Below, piece by piece: positions 1-6,485 of a DNA stretch of 9,069 nt. Every line of letters starts with the position of its first letter. The stretch's first letter is position 1. A program made the translations under genes and the position numbers. The notes beneath the pieces are model-generated. The model saw only the letters and a list, made by a program, of their open reading frames with translations. It searched no databases and was not told the DNA's origin. The DNA comes from Desulfurococcales archaeon. GTDB lineage: Archaea; Thermoproteota; Thermoprotei_A; Sulfolobales; Desulfurococcaceae. The DNA is taken from NCBI GenBank assembly GCA_015521265.1, contig WAON01000280.1, positions 1 through 9,069 on the forward strand, written 5' to 3'.

Positions 1-1
1 A

Positions 2-67
2 TTAAAAGCGGTCCTGCATGCAACGCGTCTCCCCATCTCCACATATATAATTGAGAAATATTTATGA
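2..67 (+). CDS. C-terminal tail of an upstream gene (partial, tentative)
   Basis: The frame beginning at base 2 stays open from the window edge to a TGA at 65-67. It reads as a plausible amphipathic protein end: LKAVLHATRLPIS followed by TYIIEKYL. I do not recognise the family from 21 residues. Two alternatives exist. The frame beginning at base 1 is also open, to a TGA at 52-54. On the minus strand an ATG at about 36 could begin a divergent gene whose first 12 codons would be in view. The + strand frame 2 reading looks most protein-like, but this is inference. Confidence 0.4.
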   Translation, partial: LKAVLHATRLPISTYIIEKYL

Positions 68-76
68 AATAATAAA
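67..76 (+). promoter_or_regulatory. Candidate TATA box for the trkH-trkA-THUMP operon
   Basis: The A/T-only stretch AAATAATAAA lies 52-62 bases before the TTG start of the Trk channel gene. A start site about 25 bases downstream would fall near base 98 and give a leader of about 30 bases. The T-run at 96-100 could equally end the upstream transcript. A second AT-rich stretch, CATATATAAT at 42-51, is a less well placed alternative. Confidence 0.35.
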
Positions 77-128
77 GTATGTTGCAAAGCCAGAATTTTT
101 CTCACTATGATGATTTAGGGGTTTTGAA

Positions 129-1511
129 TTGACGAGTTGGAGGATTACGGGGTATTATTTTAAGCTCATACTATACCTTATGAGCATTTCTACAATACCA
201 CCATTAATAACAGCTATAATTCTAAGCGAAAACCCATTATTCATCCTAGCAATTGGTTTAGAGGGATTAGTATTATTTGTATCAGCCAAGCTCTTATCCA
301 GGATAACATCTCCCGGCGATATCGGCTTCACAGAAGCACTAGTATTAACAGCAGCAACATTCCTACTCGGAGGTTTTATAGCTGGAATACCCATCATAGT
401 CTATGATAAACCCCTAAATTCCTTATTTGAAGGAATATCAGCAATAACAACCACCGGATTATCAAGCTTAAACCAAGCCGCATTAACACCTGGAGTACAT
501 TTCCTCAGATCATATTATCAATGGATAGGAGGGCTTGGAATTGCACTCCTCACAGTATCCTTCCTAGTATCACCTGGATCATCAGCTTACAACATATATG
601 CAGCCCACCTAGGGAAAACAAAGATCAAGCCTCTAAGCCTATCAGCAGTTAGAGTCCTATTAAAAATATACCTCATACTAACGATAATCTACCTAATATT
701 CTATATCGCATCAGGCCTCAGCTTATTCGATGCATTAATTAATTCGTTAACAACTATTAGCACCGGCGGGTTCTCAACGATCCCGGTTTTCAATACTCCA
801 ATATTAATGACCGCTGGATTTATAGGCATGTTTGTGTCGGCACAGCCATTAATCATGTACTATTACCTCTACCATGGAAACATCAAGAAGATCCTCGGTG
901 AAAAACAACTCTATTCCTTCACAATCATATTAATAGTTGGCTTCCTCGCACTAGTGATCGTGGATCATGAGGGCATTATGCCGTCACTATTTCAATCAGT
1001 ATCAGCACTCTCAACCACCGGGTATTCAGCATTAGATAGTAGTGCTCTGAGCGATTCCAGTAAACTAGTTTTATCTATCCTAATGATTATCGGAGCAGGC
1101 CTAGGATCAACTGGTGGAGGATTAAAGCAGTTAAGAATTATTGTATTATTCAAAACACTGCTGCATAATATAAAAGCAAGACTATACCCGCCGAAAACCA
1201 TTAGACCATTAAAAATTAATAACGCACCTATCGATCCCAGTACTATTACGAGTATATTATCACTCATAACGCTATACATCATAGTACTACTACTATCAAC
1301 ATGGATCTTCACACTCCACGGTTATACCCTATCAAACAGTTTATTCGAGTCTTCATCAGCTTTAGCAACAACCGGTTTAAGCACCGGTTTAACCGGGCCC
1401 GCTCTCCCGGTTGATTTAAAAATTATTTTAATGATCGATATGTTGCTGGGCAGGGTTGAAATAATCCCCTACATATACCTCATAATATACCCATTGAGGG
1501 ATAGGATTTGA
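129..1511 (+). CDS. trkH: TrkH/KtrB-type K+ uptake channel subunit
   Basis: This is a 460-residue polytopic inner-membrane protein, the pore-forming subunit of a Trk/Ktr potassium uptake system. All four pore loops of the superfamily are visible, each with its filter glycine: TTTGLS (about 107-112), STGGFS (211-216), STTGYS (295-300) and ATTGLS (413-418). The segment GAGLGSTGGGLK (323-333) matches the conserved TrkH intramembrane loop, and GRVEI (441-445) matches the typical C-terminal signature. The length is normal for the family. The TTG start at 129 is supported by AGGGG at 117-121, seven bases upstream; starting at the first in-frame ATG (residue 18) would cut into the first membrane helix. 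The stop overlaps the start of the trkA-like gene by 4 bases, as expected for a channel and its cytoplasmic gating ring. Family assignment is secure; K+ versus Na+ coupling cannot be told. Confidence 0.95.
   Translation: MTSWRITGYYFKLILYLMSISTIPPLITAIILSENPLFILAIGLEGLVLFVSAKLLSRITSPGDIGFTEALVLTAATFLLGGFIAGIPIIVYDKPLNSLFEGISAITTTGLSSLNQAALTPGVHFLRSYYQWIGGLGIALLTVSFLVSPGSSAYNIYAAHLGKTKIKPLSLSAVRVLLKIYLILTIIYLIFYIASGLSLFDALINSLTTISTGGFSTIPVFNTPILMTAGFIGMFVSAQPLIMYYYLYHGNIKKILGEKQLYSFTIILIVGFLALVIVDHEGIMPSLFQSVSALSTTGYSALDSSALSDSSKLVLSILMIIGAGLGSTGGGLKQLRIIVLFKTLLHNIKARLYPPKTIRPLKINNAPIDPSTITSILSLITLYIIVLLLSTWIFTLHGYTLSNSLFESSSALATTGLSTGLTGPALPVDLKIILMIDMLLGRVEIIPYIYLIIYPLRDRI
1371..1392 (+). repeat. 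Short tandem direct repeat inside trkH
   Basis: ACCGGTTTAA occurs at 1371-1380 and again at 1383-1392, in frame. It makes the peptide TGLSTGLTG straight after the fourth pore-loop filter. The two copies are separated by GC, and both contain the palindrome ACCGGT. It probably arose by local slippage within coding sequence. Confidence 0.6.
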
Positions 1512-2158
1512 AGATCATAATAGCTGGAGGGGGCTCGGCCGGGGAAGAATTAGCTAATGCATTGATCCAGGAGAAGCATGAAGTAGTAATTATCGAAGCT
1601 GATAAGGCTAGGGCTGAAGAACTAGCTGAAAAACTAGACTGCCTAGTTATCAATGCTAATGCAGCTAACCCTAAAACACTGATCGATGCTGGTGTTAAGG
1701 AAGCTGATGCACTAGTTGCTATGACTGGTAACGATAGGGATAACATACTCGTCGCATTAATTGCTAAACAGTTAGGGCTTGAAAACATTATTGTTAGGAT
1801 CGATGACCCCGTTTACAACGATATACTCGTATACATGGGGATCATAAAGATTATAAATCCGGGAAGACTCGTGACGCTACACGCGTTATCCCTGCTTAAA
1901 GGCGTTGATCTCCACAGTATATCAACACTATTCCGCGGAAACATCAGGCTATACACGGTTAAGATCGATGAAAGATTTGACGGTAAGAAAGTTTCAGAAC
2001 TACCGGTTGACTGGGATAAAGCTTACCCGCTACTAGTATTTAGGGGTGATAAAGCCTTATTCCCAAGGGATAACCTCGTATTAGTTAAGGACGACTCCCT
2101 ACTGTTAGCAGTTGAACCCGATGCTTTGAAGGATTTATCGAAGGAGTTTGAGTCTTGA
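1508..2158 (+). CDS. trkA: TrkA-type NAD(H)-binding regulatory subunit (RCK domain)
   Basis: This 216-residue cytoplasmic protein gates the adjacent Trk channel in response to a bound nucleotide. Residues 1-120 form a Rossmann-type RCK_N domain with the glycine motif GGGSAG (7-12) and an acidic residue, Glu30, at the end of strand 2 (VVIIEAD), which usually contacts the ribose of NAD(H). Residues about 145-207 (starting near IRLYTVKIDERFDGKKVSEL) form a TrkA_C/RCK_C domain. It is the one-unit form common in archaea and in Ktr systems, not the duplicated form of E. coli TrkA. The TTG start at 1508 overlaps the trkH stop as TTGA, with GAGGG at 1496-1500 as ribosome binding site. The downstream THUMP gene starts in the same overlapping way, so all three are translationally coupled. 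Confidence 0.95.
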   Translation: MKIIIAGGGSAGEELANALIQEKHEVVIIEADKARAEELAEKLDCLVINANAANPKTLIDAGVKEADALVAMTGNDRDNILVALIAKQLGLENIIVRIDDPVYNDILVYMGIIKIINPGRLVTLHALSLLKGVDLHSISTLFRGNIRLYTVKIDERFDGKKVSELPVDWDKAYPLLVFRGDKALFPRDNLVLVKDDSLLLAVEPDALKDLSKEFES

Positions 2159-2619
2159 AACCAGTTCTCATAGTAACTTGTAAGCCGGGTAATGAAGAAT
2201 GGTGTGAAAGCGAGATCGGTAATGTTTTATTTCATCTAGACCCGGAATTAAGGATAGCGAAGACTAGGTATTCAGCATTATTAATTGTTTACTCGAGGAT
2301 TGATCCTGTTAAAGCGTATAAGCATGTGAAGAATTATGAATATGGCTTTGTTGCGAACATAATCCCGGTATATTATACAACTAATAGTTTCGAGGAACTA
2401 CTACTAGTAATTCAAAACCTTGTAAAAGGATTTAGCAGGGTTAAGGTTAAGCTTAGGATTCGTGGAGTTAGAGGCAAGAGTAGGGAGTATTGGGTTAGGA
2501 TTAAAGAGGCTCTAAGGGAGATAGGCGTGATCCACGATCCTCGTAGTAGGAAGTGCTTATTCGTAGAGGTTATTGATGACGTATTCTATACTGGAATAGG
2601 AGATTGTAGCTTAGTATAG
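2155..2619 (+). CDS. Stand-alone THUMP-domain RNA-binding protein (Tan1-like)
   Basis: This small 154-residue protein looks like a single THUMP domain. It opens with IVTCKPGNEEWCESEI, the typical strand-turn-helix entrance of THUMP proteins, and has a basic middle (VKVKLRIRGVRGKSREYW, about 96-113) suited to tRNA binding. It ends in FVEVIDDVFYTGIG, the usual final strands. No catalytic methyltransferase or thiouridylase domain is attached. Stand-alone archaeal THUMP proteins resemble Tan1, the adaptor that helps make N4-acetylcytidine in tRNA; that role here is inference from the family. It starts at a TTG overlapping the trkA stop (TTGA), with AAGGAG at 2141-2146 eight bases upstream. Its presence behind two K+ transport genes has no obvious functional logic and may only reflect operon packing. 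Confidence 0.75.
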   Translation: MKPVLIVTCKPGNEEWCESEIGNVLFHLDPELRIAKTRYSALLIVYSRIDPVKAYKHVKNYEYGFVANIIPVYYTTNSFEELLLVIQNLVKGFSRVKVKLRIRGVRGKSREYWVRIKEALREIGVIHDPRSRKCLFVEVIDDVFYTGIGDCSLV

Positions 2620-2633
2620 ATACTGCTGTTCGC

Positions 2634-2641
2634 TTTATAAA
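2634..2641 (+). promoter_or_regulatory. TATA box for the orc1/cdc6 gene
   Basis: TTTATAAA lies in the 49-base gap between the THUMP gene and the GTG start at 2669. Its centre (about 2638) is some 31 bases before the start codon. Archaeal transcription usually begins about 25-27 bases from the box centre, so the mRNA would have a leader of only a few bases or none. No Shine-Dalgarno match precedes the GTG, which agrees with a leaderless message. Confidence 0.6.
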
Positions 2642-2668
2642 GGTAAGTAGTATAATGAAAGTATTTGG

Positions 2669-3928
2669 GTGCCGGAATTGTACAGCGATCCACTTGATAC
2701 ATGGGAGATTATTGAAGAAGAACTACGTAAGCCTACGATATTTAAGAGTAGGGAAAGCCTAGCACCCGAGTATGTACCGCATAAACTACCACATAGGGAA
2801 GAAGAACTAAGGATGCTTGCATCAAGTTTTAAACACTTAATTACTAGCCCCGGCAGCTTCTCCCAGAAAATATTGATCACTGGAGCCGTTGGTACAGGTA
2901 AAACTGTAACCGCTAGGGTTTTCGGCCAAGTATTTACTAGGAAGGCTAGGGAGAAAGGGGTTAATGTTGCCTATGTCCACGTTAATTGTCACCGTAATAG
3001 ATCATTACACAATGTCGTATCAGATATAGCGTTGCAGCTGGGCATTAACATACCGTCTCGAGGGTTATCAGTTAAGGAAATCTATGATGCTATACTAGGA
3101 TACCTTGATGAGAGGAATATTTATGCAATAATAACACTTGACGAATTCCAGTATTTTGCACAAATAGCTGGTAGTGATGCAGTATATTTTATCGTTAGAA
3201 CCTATGATGGTGTACAGTATGATGTTAAGAGGCTTAACTTTATCTTCATATCCCTAGACACTTCAACGCTGAGCCTCTTAGACCCTGTCACCGAGAGCTA
3301 CCTGTTGAGACACATGATCAATCTTAAACCCTATACTAGTAAGGAATTATTCGATATCTTGAAGTATAGGGCTGAGGAAGCCTTCTACGAAGGAGTTGTT
3401 TCCGATGAAGTATTGAAATTTATAGCTGATTATGAGGGCAGCGATAAGGGTGGTAATGGTAATGCTAGACACGCTATCGAGATACTTACACTAGCAGGTG
3501 TTGCAGCGGAGAATGAGGGTAGTGATAAGATAACCTTGGAACACGTGCGTGCGGCTATTATGAAGACTAGCAGGGAGATCATTAATATATCGGAAGCCAT
3601 ACTATACAGTCCCCTGCATGAACTGCTAGTTTTATGGGCGGTCGCGAGGCTCCTAAGACAAACCGGTCAACCCTACGTTAAAATGGGCGACGTCGAGAAA
3701 GAATACGAAATGCTCTGTGAAATGCTCGGGGAAAAACCTAGGAGGCATACCCAGCTCTACGAGTACGTTATGAACCTTAAGAAGGCAGGGATAATTGTCG
3801 CTAGAACTAGTGGTAAAGGGCAAAGAGGTAGGACTACGCTGATAAGCACACATTACGGCCCCCTAGACCTATTAGAGAAGTATATTGAAGACCTAGTTAA
3901 TAGGAGGCTTGGAATAACTAGGAGGTAG
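2669..3928 (+). CDS. Orc1/Cdc6-family replication initiator, divergent paralogue
   Basis: This 419-residue protein is an AAA+ ATPase joined to a C-terminal winged helix, the form of archaeal origin-binding initiators that recruit MCM. The N-terminal PTIFKSRESLAPEYVPHKLPHRE is characteristic. Walker A is GAVGTGKT (72-79) and Walker B is ITLDEF (155-160). Sensor 2 is GNARHAIEIL (264-273, Arg267). The winged helix spans about 315-395 and ends in the family pattern GKGQRGRT. Two usually conserved positions differ: the sensor-1 Asn is Leu196 (ISLDTS), and the Arg of the DPRVKS-type segment is Val207 (LDPVTES). This suggests a secondary paralogue rather than the main Orc1-1. The GTG start fits a leaderless mRNA; the ATG at 2655 is out of frame. 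A tiny winged-helix gene follows at once. No origin-like repeat cluster is visible next to it. Confidence 0.9.
   Translation: MPELYSDPLDTWEIIEEELRKPTIFKSRESLAPEYVPHKLPHREEELRMLASSFKHLITSPGSFSQKILITGAVGTGKTVTARVFGQVFTRKAREKGVNVAYVHVNCHRNRSLHNVVSDIALQLGINIPSRGLSVKEIYDAILGYLDERNIYAIITLDEFQYFAQIAGSDAVYFIVRTYDGVQYDVKRLNFIFISLDTSTLSLLDPVTESYLLRHMINLKPYTSKELFDILKYRAEEAFYEGVVSDEVLKFIADYEGSDKGGNGNARHAIEILTLAGVAAENEGSDKITLEHVRAAIMKTSREIINISEAILYSPLHELLVLWAVARLLRQTGQPYVKMGDVEKEYEMLCEMLGEKPRRHTQLYEYVMNLKKAGIIVARTSGKGQRGRTTLISTHYGPLDLLEKYIEDLVNRRLGITRR
3921..3926 (+). promoter_or_regulatory. Shine-Dalgarno site GGAGGT inside the 3' end of orc1/cdc6
   Basis: GGAGGT overlaps the last codons and the stop of the initiator gene and ends 7 bases before the ATG at 3934. 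This strong site fixes the start of the small winged-helix gene and implies that it is translated from the initiator's mRNA. Confidence 0.7.
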
Positions 3929-3933
3929 GGTTT

Positions 3934-4131
3934 ATGGGGGATGCTAGGGATAAGATCATAGAAGTATTGAGGATTTATGGAGAACTAAATGCTACGAGGC
4001 TAGCAAGACTAACCGGACTACACTACCGTGTATTAATGAGGCATTTAACAAGGCTACTCGAGGATGGTGTAGTAGAAGAGAGGAGGTTTGGAAGACTTAG
4101 ATTATTCAGGCTTAGAAAGCAAAAACCCTAA
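3934..4131 (+). CDS. 65-residue winged-helix DNA-binding protein
   Basis: This is a minimal winged-helix-turn-helix protein. Helix 1 covers about residues 4-15 (RDKIIEVLRIYG), helix 2 about 19-26 (NATRLARLTG) and the recognition helix about 29-44 (HYRVLMRHLTRLLEDG). A basic two-strand wing follows (VVEERRFGRLRLFRLRKQKP). It has no ligand, metal or dimerisation extension and is rich in Arg, so DNA binding is the only role that can be read. The fold resembles ArsR/MarR-type and archaeal transcriptional regulators; the family is not recognised. It starts 5 bases after the initiator stop behind a strong GGAGGT, so it is very likely co-expressed with it. Possible roles are autoregulation of the pair or an accessory role at the initiator's DNA site; both are inference. 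Its 3' end overlaps that of rfcL. Confidence 0.75.
   Translation: MGDARDKIIEVLRIYGELNATRLARLTGLHYRVLMRHLTRLLEDGVVEERRFGRLRLFRLRKQKP
4114..4125 (-). terminator. T-rich candidate terminator of the rfcS-rfcL operon
   Basis: Read on the minus strand, TTTTTGCTTTCT begins a few bases after the rfcL stop codon. Archaeal terminators are often simple T-runs. It lies inside the antisense of the last codons of the small winged-helix gene. There is no comparable T-run for the opposing + strand transcript just after 4131. Confidence 0.35.
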
Positions 4132-5405
4132 TGCTTCCTACTAAGCTTCTCCATATACATTAAAACCTCCCTAGCCTTATGACCGGCAAGCCATTTAACC
4201 ATTTCATCAGTCAAATTATAACCTAATGCAATCCTAGCCGCATACCTGGGATTATTCATGAATATTATTTTGAGATAAGGTATAACCTCAGATTTAACCG
4301 TTGAGCGACTAGTAGCGAGTCTAGGCGCTAGCGCACGTGCAATACCCTCCCGTACCTCCCTACTCCTCTTAGTATGGGCTAAGAGCTGGAGCCTCTGAGG
4401 CGACCTGAAAGCCTTCCACCTATACCTGTAGACTCTACGGGCAAAAGCTACACCGGGCCCCATCATGTCGAATACGTAGCTGAGAAGATCCCATGCTCCA
4501 CTCCTCCTAATCCTCCCCATGTAAACGTCTGCCCTGCTGAGTGCGTCGAAAGCCCTCGCGATCTCTTCTGGGTCTTCATAGTATGTTGGAATATGCTCGT
4601 TAATCCAGATCATCATTGTGTCATAATCTATGTTTGCCTGAGATATAGCCATTTTCGCTTGGAAGATATATTTTGCATTAAACATTTTCTGCAGTGCTTC
4701 GAAGGGTGAGTATTCGCGGTTCCTATAACTACTAAGTGCACGGACCAGGCTGTGAGTTACCCTTCCATACCCCTCTGCGATAGCTTGGAGATCGTTTATA
4801 GCGCTTCTGAGATCTCCCTCGCTCCTCTTAGCAATCTCGTACAATGCTTTATCCTCACACTCTAGTTTCTCGTATTCACAAATCCTCTTCAATACTGTTA
4901 TTACGTGTCTATCCGTTAACCTCTTAAAAGCTATCATTAAAGCAGCGTCTCTGAGGGGGCGTAGTTTCTGATCCCATGGGTTATTAGCGGTCATAACGAT
5001 TGGATACCTAGTAGTCTTTATCAATTCGAGTATCGCATCGATCGCACCCCGATCAGCTGTACCGCTTATTCCATCCACTTCATCTAGTAGGATGATTTTT
5101 CCCCTAGCAAAAAGACTCCTCATCTTAGCAGCTGTTTCAGCAATTCTCTTAATATCCTGCCTCCGCCTGAAATCGCTAGCATTCATCTCAACGAGTTCTA
5201 AGCCATACTCATGTGCCGCTGCCTCCACGAGGCTTGTCTTGCCGCAGCCCGCTGGGCCGTATAGTAGTGCGGCTTTCTTGATGGGTTTTCCCTTAAGCCA
5301 TGATTCAAGCCATTGTGTAAACTGTTTCTTAGCATTATCCTGGTTAACTACGTCTCCTATTTTCCTGGGCCTATACTTTATGATCCAGGGGATTTTCCTA
5401 GGCAA
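4128..5405 (-). CDS. rfcL: Replication factor C large subunit (clamp loader)
   Basis: This 425-residue protein is the large subunit of the archaeal RFC clamp loader, which works with RfcS to open PCNA and load it on primed DNA. It begins with the RFC box PWIIKYRP (6-13). Walker A is GPAGCGKT (50-57), Walker B IILLDEVD (104-111), sensor 1 TANNP (139-143) and sensor 2 GDLRSAINDL (197-206). Residues about 230-330 match the collar region, and the rest is a basic C-terminal tail. The tail ends in EVLMYMEKLSRKH without an obvious PCNA-interacting motif. The TTG start lies 12 bases after the rfcS stop, with GAGG overlapping that TGA as ribosome binding site, so rfcS and rfcL form one operon. The 3' end overlaps the convergent winged-helix gene by 4 bases. 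Length is within the usual archaeal range. No intein. Confidence 0.96.
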   Translation of the reverse strand: MPRKIPWIIKYRPRKIGDVVNQDNAKKQFTQWLESWLKGKPIKKAALLYGPAGCGKTSLVEAAAHEYGLELVEMNASDFRRRQDIKRIAETAAKMRSLFARGKIILLDEVDGISGTADRGAIDAILELIKTTRYPIVMTANNPWDQKLRPLRDAALMIAFKRLTDRHVITVLKRICEYEKLECEDKALYEIAKRSEGDLRSAINDLQAIAEGYGRVTHSLVRALSSYRNREYSPFEALQKMFNAKYIFQAKMAISQANIDYDTMMIWINEHIPTYYEDPEEIARAFDALSRADVYMGRIRRSGAWDLLSYVFDMMGPGVAFARRVYRYRWKAFRSPQRLQLLAHTKRSREVREGIARALAPRLATSRSTVKSEVIPYLKIIFMNNPRYAARIALGYNLTDEMVKWLAGHKAREVLMYMEKLSRKH

Positions 5406-5417
5406 AAACTATCTGCC

Positions 5418-6404
5418 TCAGCCCCTTAGTTTCCTCCCGATGTATGCGAGCCTAGCGAGGAAGGCGTTGAGCTGTATTTCATCGTCTGCCCCTTCAACTA
5501 GTCTAAACTGTATCTCACCTGCTAGATCAGCTATTATCAACTTATACTCGTCGGGTATTTTTATTTCTTGGCTGAATACTTCTCTGTGAATCTGTTTTAT
5601 AACGTCTAAACCGCTGAGCCCGTAGTTGATCATTAGTTCTCTTAGTTTTCCACGTGCATCGGTGAAGTTTCCTGCTAGGGCTAATTGTATCATCTGCCTA
5701 ATTTCTCGAGGATGAGCTAACCCTACGACTTTATACACGGATTCAACGGTAACCCTGCCGAGCGCGGCTGCTGCCTGTAGGATGTTTATAGCCCTCCTCA
5801 TATCACCCTCAGCAATCTCATATATAGCTTCGAGTGCATCCTCGTCGAACTCGACTTTCTCCCTTTCACAGATCCATTTCAGCCTGCCTATTAAGTCGTC
5901 TTTTGGTAGTGGTGTAAACCTGAATACGGCGCATCTGCTCTGTATGGGTTCGATTATCTTGCTTGGATAGTTTGCTATTAGTATAAACCTCGTAGTTGCA
6001 GTATACATCTCCATAAGTCTACGGAGAGCTTGCTGTGCATCTGCAGTCATGTTATCGGCTTCATCTAGTAATACTATCTTGAAAGGAATATTTGCAGCTA
6101 CACGTGTCCTAGCGAATTCCTTTACCTTACTCCTAATAACATCTATTCCACGCTCATCCGACGCGTTTAATTCAAGCATGTACTGCCTATAGTTTTCACC
6201 GAATAAGTCGTGGGCTAAGCAGTGGGCTGCAGTAGTCTTACCAGTACCCGGGGGCCCGGCGAATAATAAGTGGGGCATATTCTTCTCCTTAACGAATCGT
6301 TTAAGTCTTTCAACAACCTCTTTTTGATCAACCATCTCATCGAGTGTCCTAGGCCTATACTTCTCAGCCCATAACAGCTCTGCAAGTGCTTCCCTCGAAC
6401 TCAT
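5418..6404 (-). CDS. rfcS: Replication factor C small subunit (clamp loader)
   Basis: This 328-residue AAA+ protein makes up most of the RFC clamp loader with RfcL. The RFC box is LWAEKYRPRTLDEMV (11-25). Walker A is GPPGTGKT (50-57), the Walker B DEAD box is at 114-117, and sensor 1 is IANYPSKI with Asn145. The SRC motif (156-158) carries the arginine finger Arg157 that completes the ATP site of the neighbouring subunit. Sensor 2 is GDMRRAIN (200-207), followed by the C-terminal collar helices. All catalytic residues are present and the length is typical. There is no intein, although archaeal rfcS genes often carry one. It is the first gene of the rfcS-rfcL operon. The ATG at 6402-6404 is preceded on the minus strand by GGTG (6413-6416), eight bases upstream, and by a TATA-like box at 6442-6451. 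Confidence 0.97.
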   Translation of the reverse strand: MSSREALAELLWAEKYRPRTLDEMVDQKEVVERLKRFVKEKNMPHLLFAGPPGTGKTTAAHCLAHDLFGENYRQYMLELNASDERGIDVIRSKVKEFARTRVAANIPFKIVLLDEADNMTADAQQALRRLMEMYTATTRFILIANYPSKIIEPIQSRCAVFRFTPLPKDDLIGRLKWICEREKVEFDEDALEAIYEIAEGDMRRAINILQAAAALGRVTVESVYKVVGLAHPREIRQMIQLALAGNFTDARGKLRELMINYGLSGLDVIKQIHREVFSQEIKIPDEYKLIIADLAGEIQFRLVEGADDEIQLNAFLARLAYIGRKLRG

Positions 6405-6426
6405 ACCTAATACACCGCTTCAACAG

Positions 6427-6440
6427 AGGGTTAGAACCCT
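6427..6440. repeat. Perfect palindrome AGGGTT-AG-AACCCT before rfcS
   Basis: Two perfect 6-base arms are separated by 2 bases. On the minus strand it begins one base after the TATA-like box of rfcS and so covers the region just before the expected start site. That is a classic place for an archaeal operator. It is the mirror counterpart of the palindrome at 6472-6485. Confidence 0.6.
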
Positions 6441-6441
6441 T

Positions 6442-6451
6442 ATTTAGTATA
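6442..6451 (-). promoter_or_regulatory. TATA-like box for the rfcS-rfcL operon
   Basis: On the minus strand the sequence reads ATACTAAATA, 38-47 bases before the rfcS ATG. The expected start site near 6420 leaves a leader of about 15 bases that contains the GGTG ribosome binding site. The placement is good for an archaeal promoter; activity is inferred. Confidence 0.5.
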
Positions 6452-6460
6452 CTTGGATTC

Positions 6461-6470
6461 ATAAATAATA
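6461..6470 (+). promoter_or_regulatory. TATA-like box for the gins23-mcm pair
   Basis: ATAAATAATA lies 39-48 bases before the ATG at 6509. The expected start site is near 6491, giving a leader of roughly 18-33 bases depending on which ATG is used. It is the mirror image in position of the rfcS box at 6442-6451. Confidence 0.5.
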
Positions 6471-6471
6471 T

Positions 6472-6485
6472 GGGTTTTCAAACCC
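6472..6485. repeat. Perfect palindrome GGGTTT-TC-AAACCC before gins23
   Basis: Two perfect 6-base arms are separated by 2 bases, starting one base after the gins23 TATA-like box. It shares the GGGTT/AACCC half-sites with the palindrome at 6427-6440, and the two centres are 45 bases apart. It probably binds the same regulator; this is inference. Confidence 0.6.

Noticed and set aside
1..36. Possible start of a divergent minus-strand gene (ATG near 36)
   Set aside because: Only 12 codons would be visible, and the + strand frame ending at 67 looks more protein-like; it cannot be supported.
107..113. ATGATGA resembling the C box of a C/D guide RNA
   Set aside because: No CTGA-type D or D' box and no C' box follow at the expected distances; the site lies just before the trkH ribosome binding site.
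2655..2657. ATG upstream of the initiator GTG as the true start
   Set aside because: It is in a different frame from the AAA+ protein.
2620..2668. Replication origin next to the orc1/cdc6 gene
   Set aside because: The gap is only 49 bases, is taken up by a promoter, and shows no inverted ORB-like repeats or long AT-rich unwinding element.
3934..4131. Identification of the small winged-helix protein as the initiator WhiP
   Set aside because: At 65 residues with a single winged helix it seems too small to be that factor; only the fold can be supported.
5092..5589. Open frame of 165 codons on the + strand opposite rfcL/rfcS
   Set aside because: It lies antisense to clearly conserved RFC sequence, has no promoter or ribosome site and shows no recognisable domain.
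6100..6260. Intein in rfcS
   Set aside because: Archaeal rfcS genes often carry one near Walker A, but here the sequence from Walker A to sensor 2 is continuous and of normal length.
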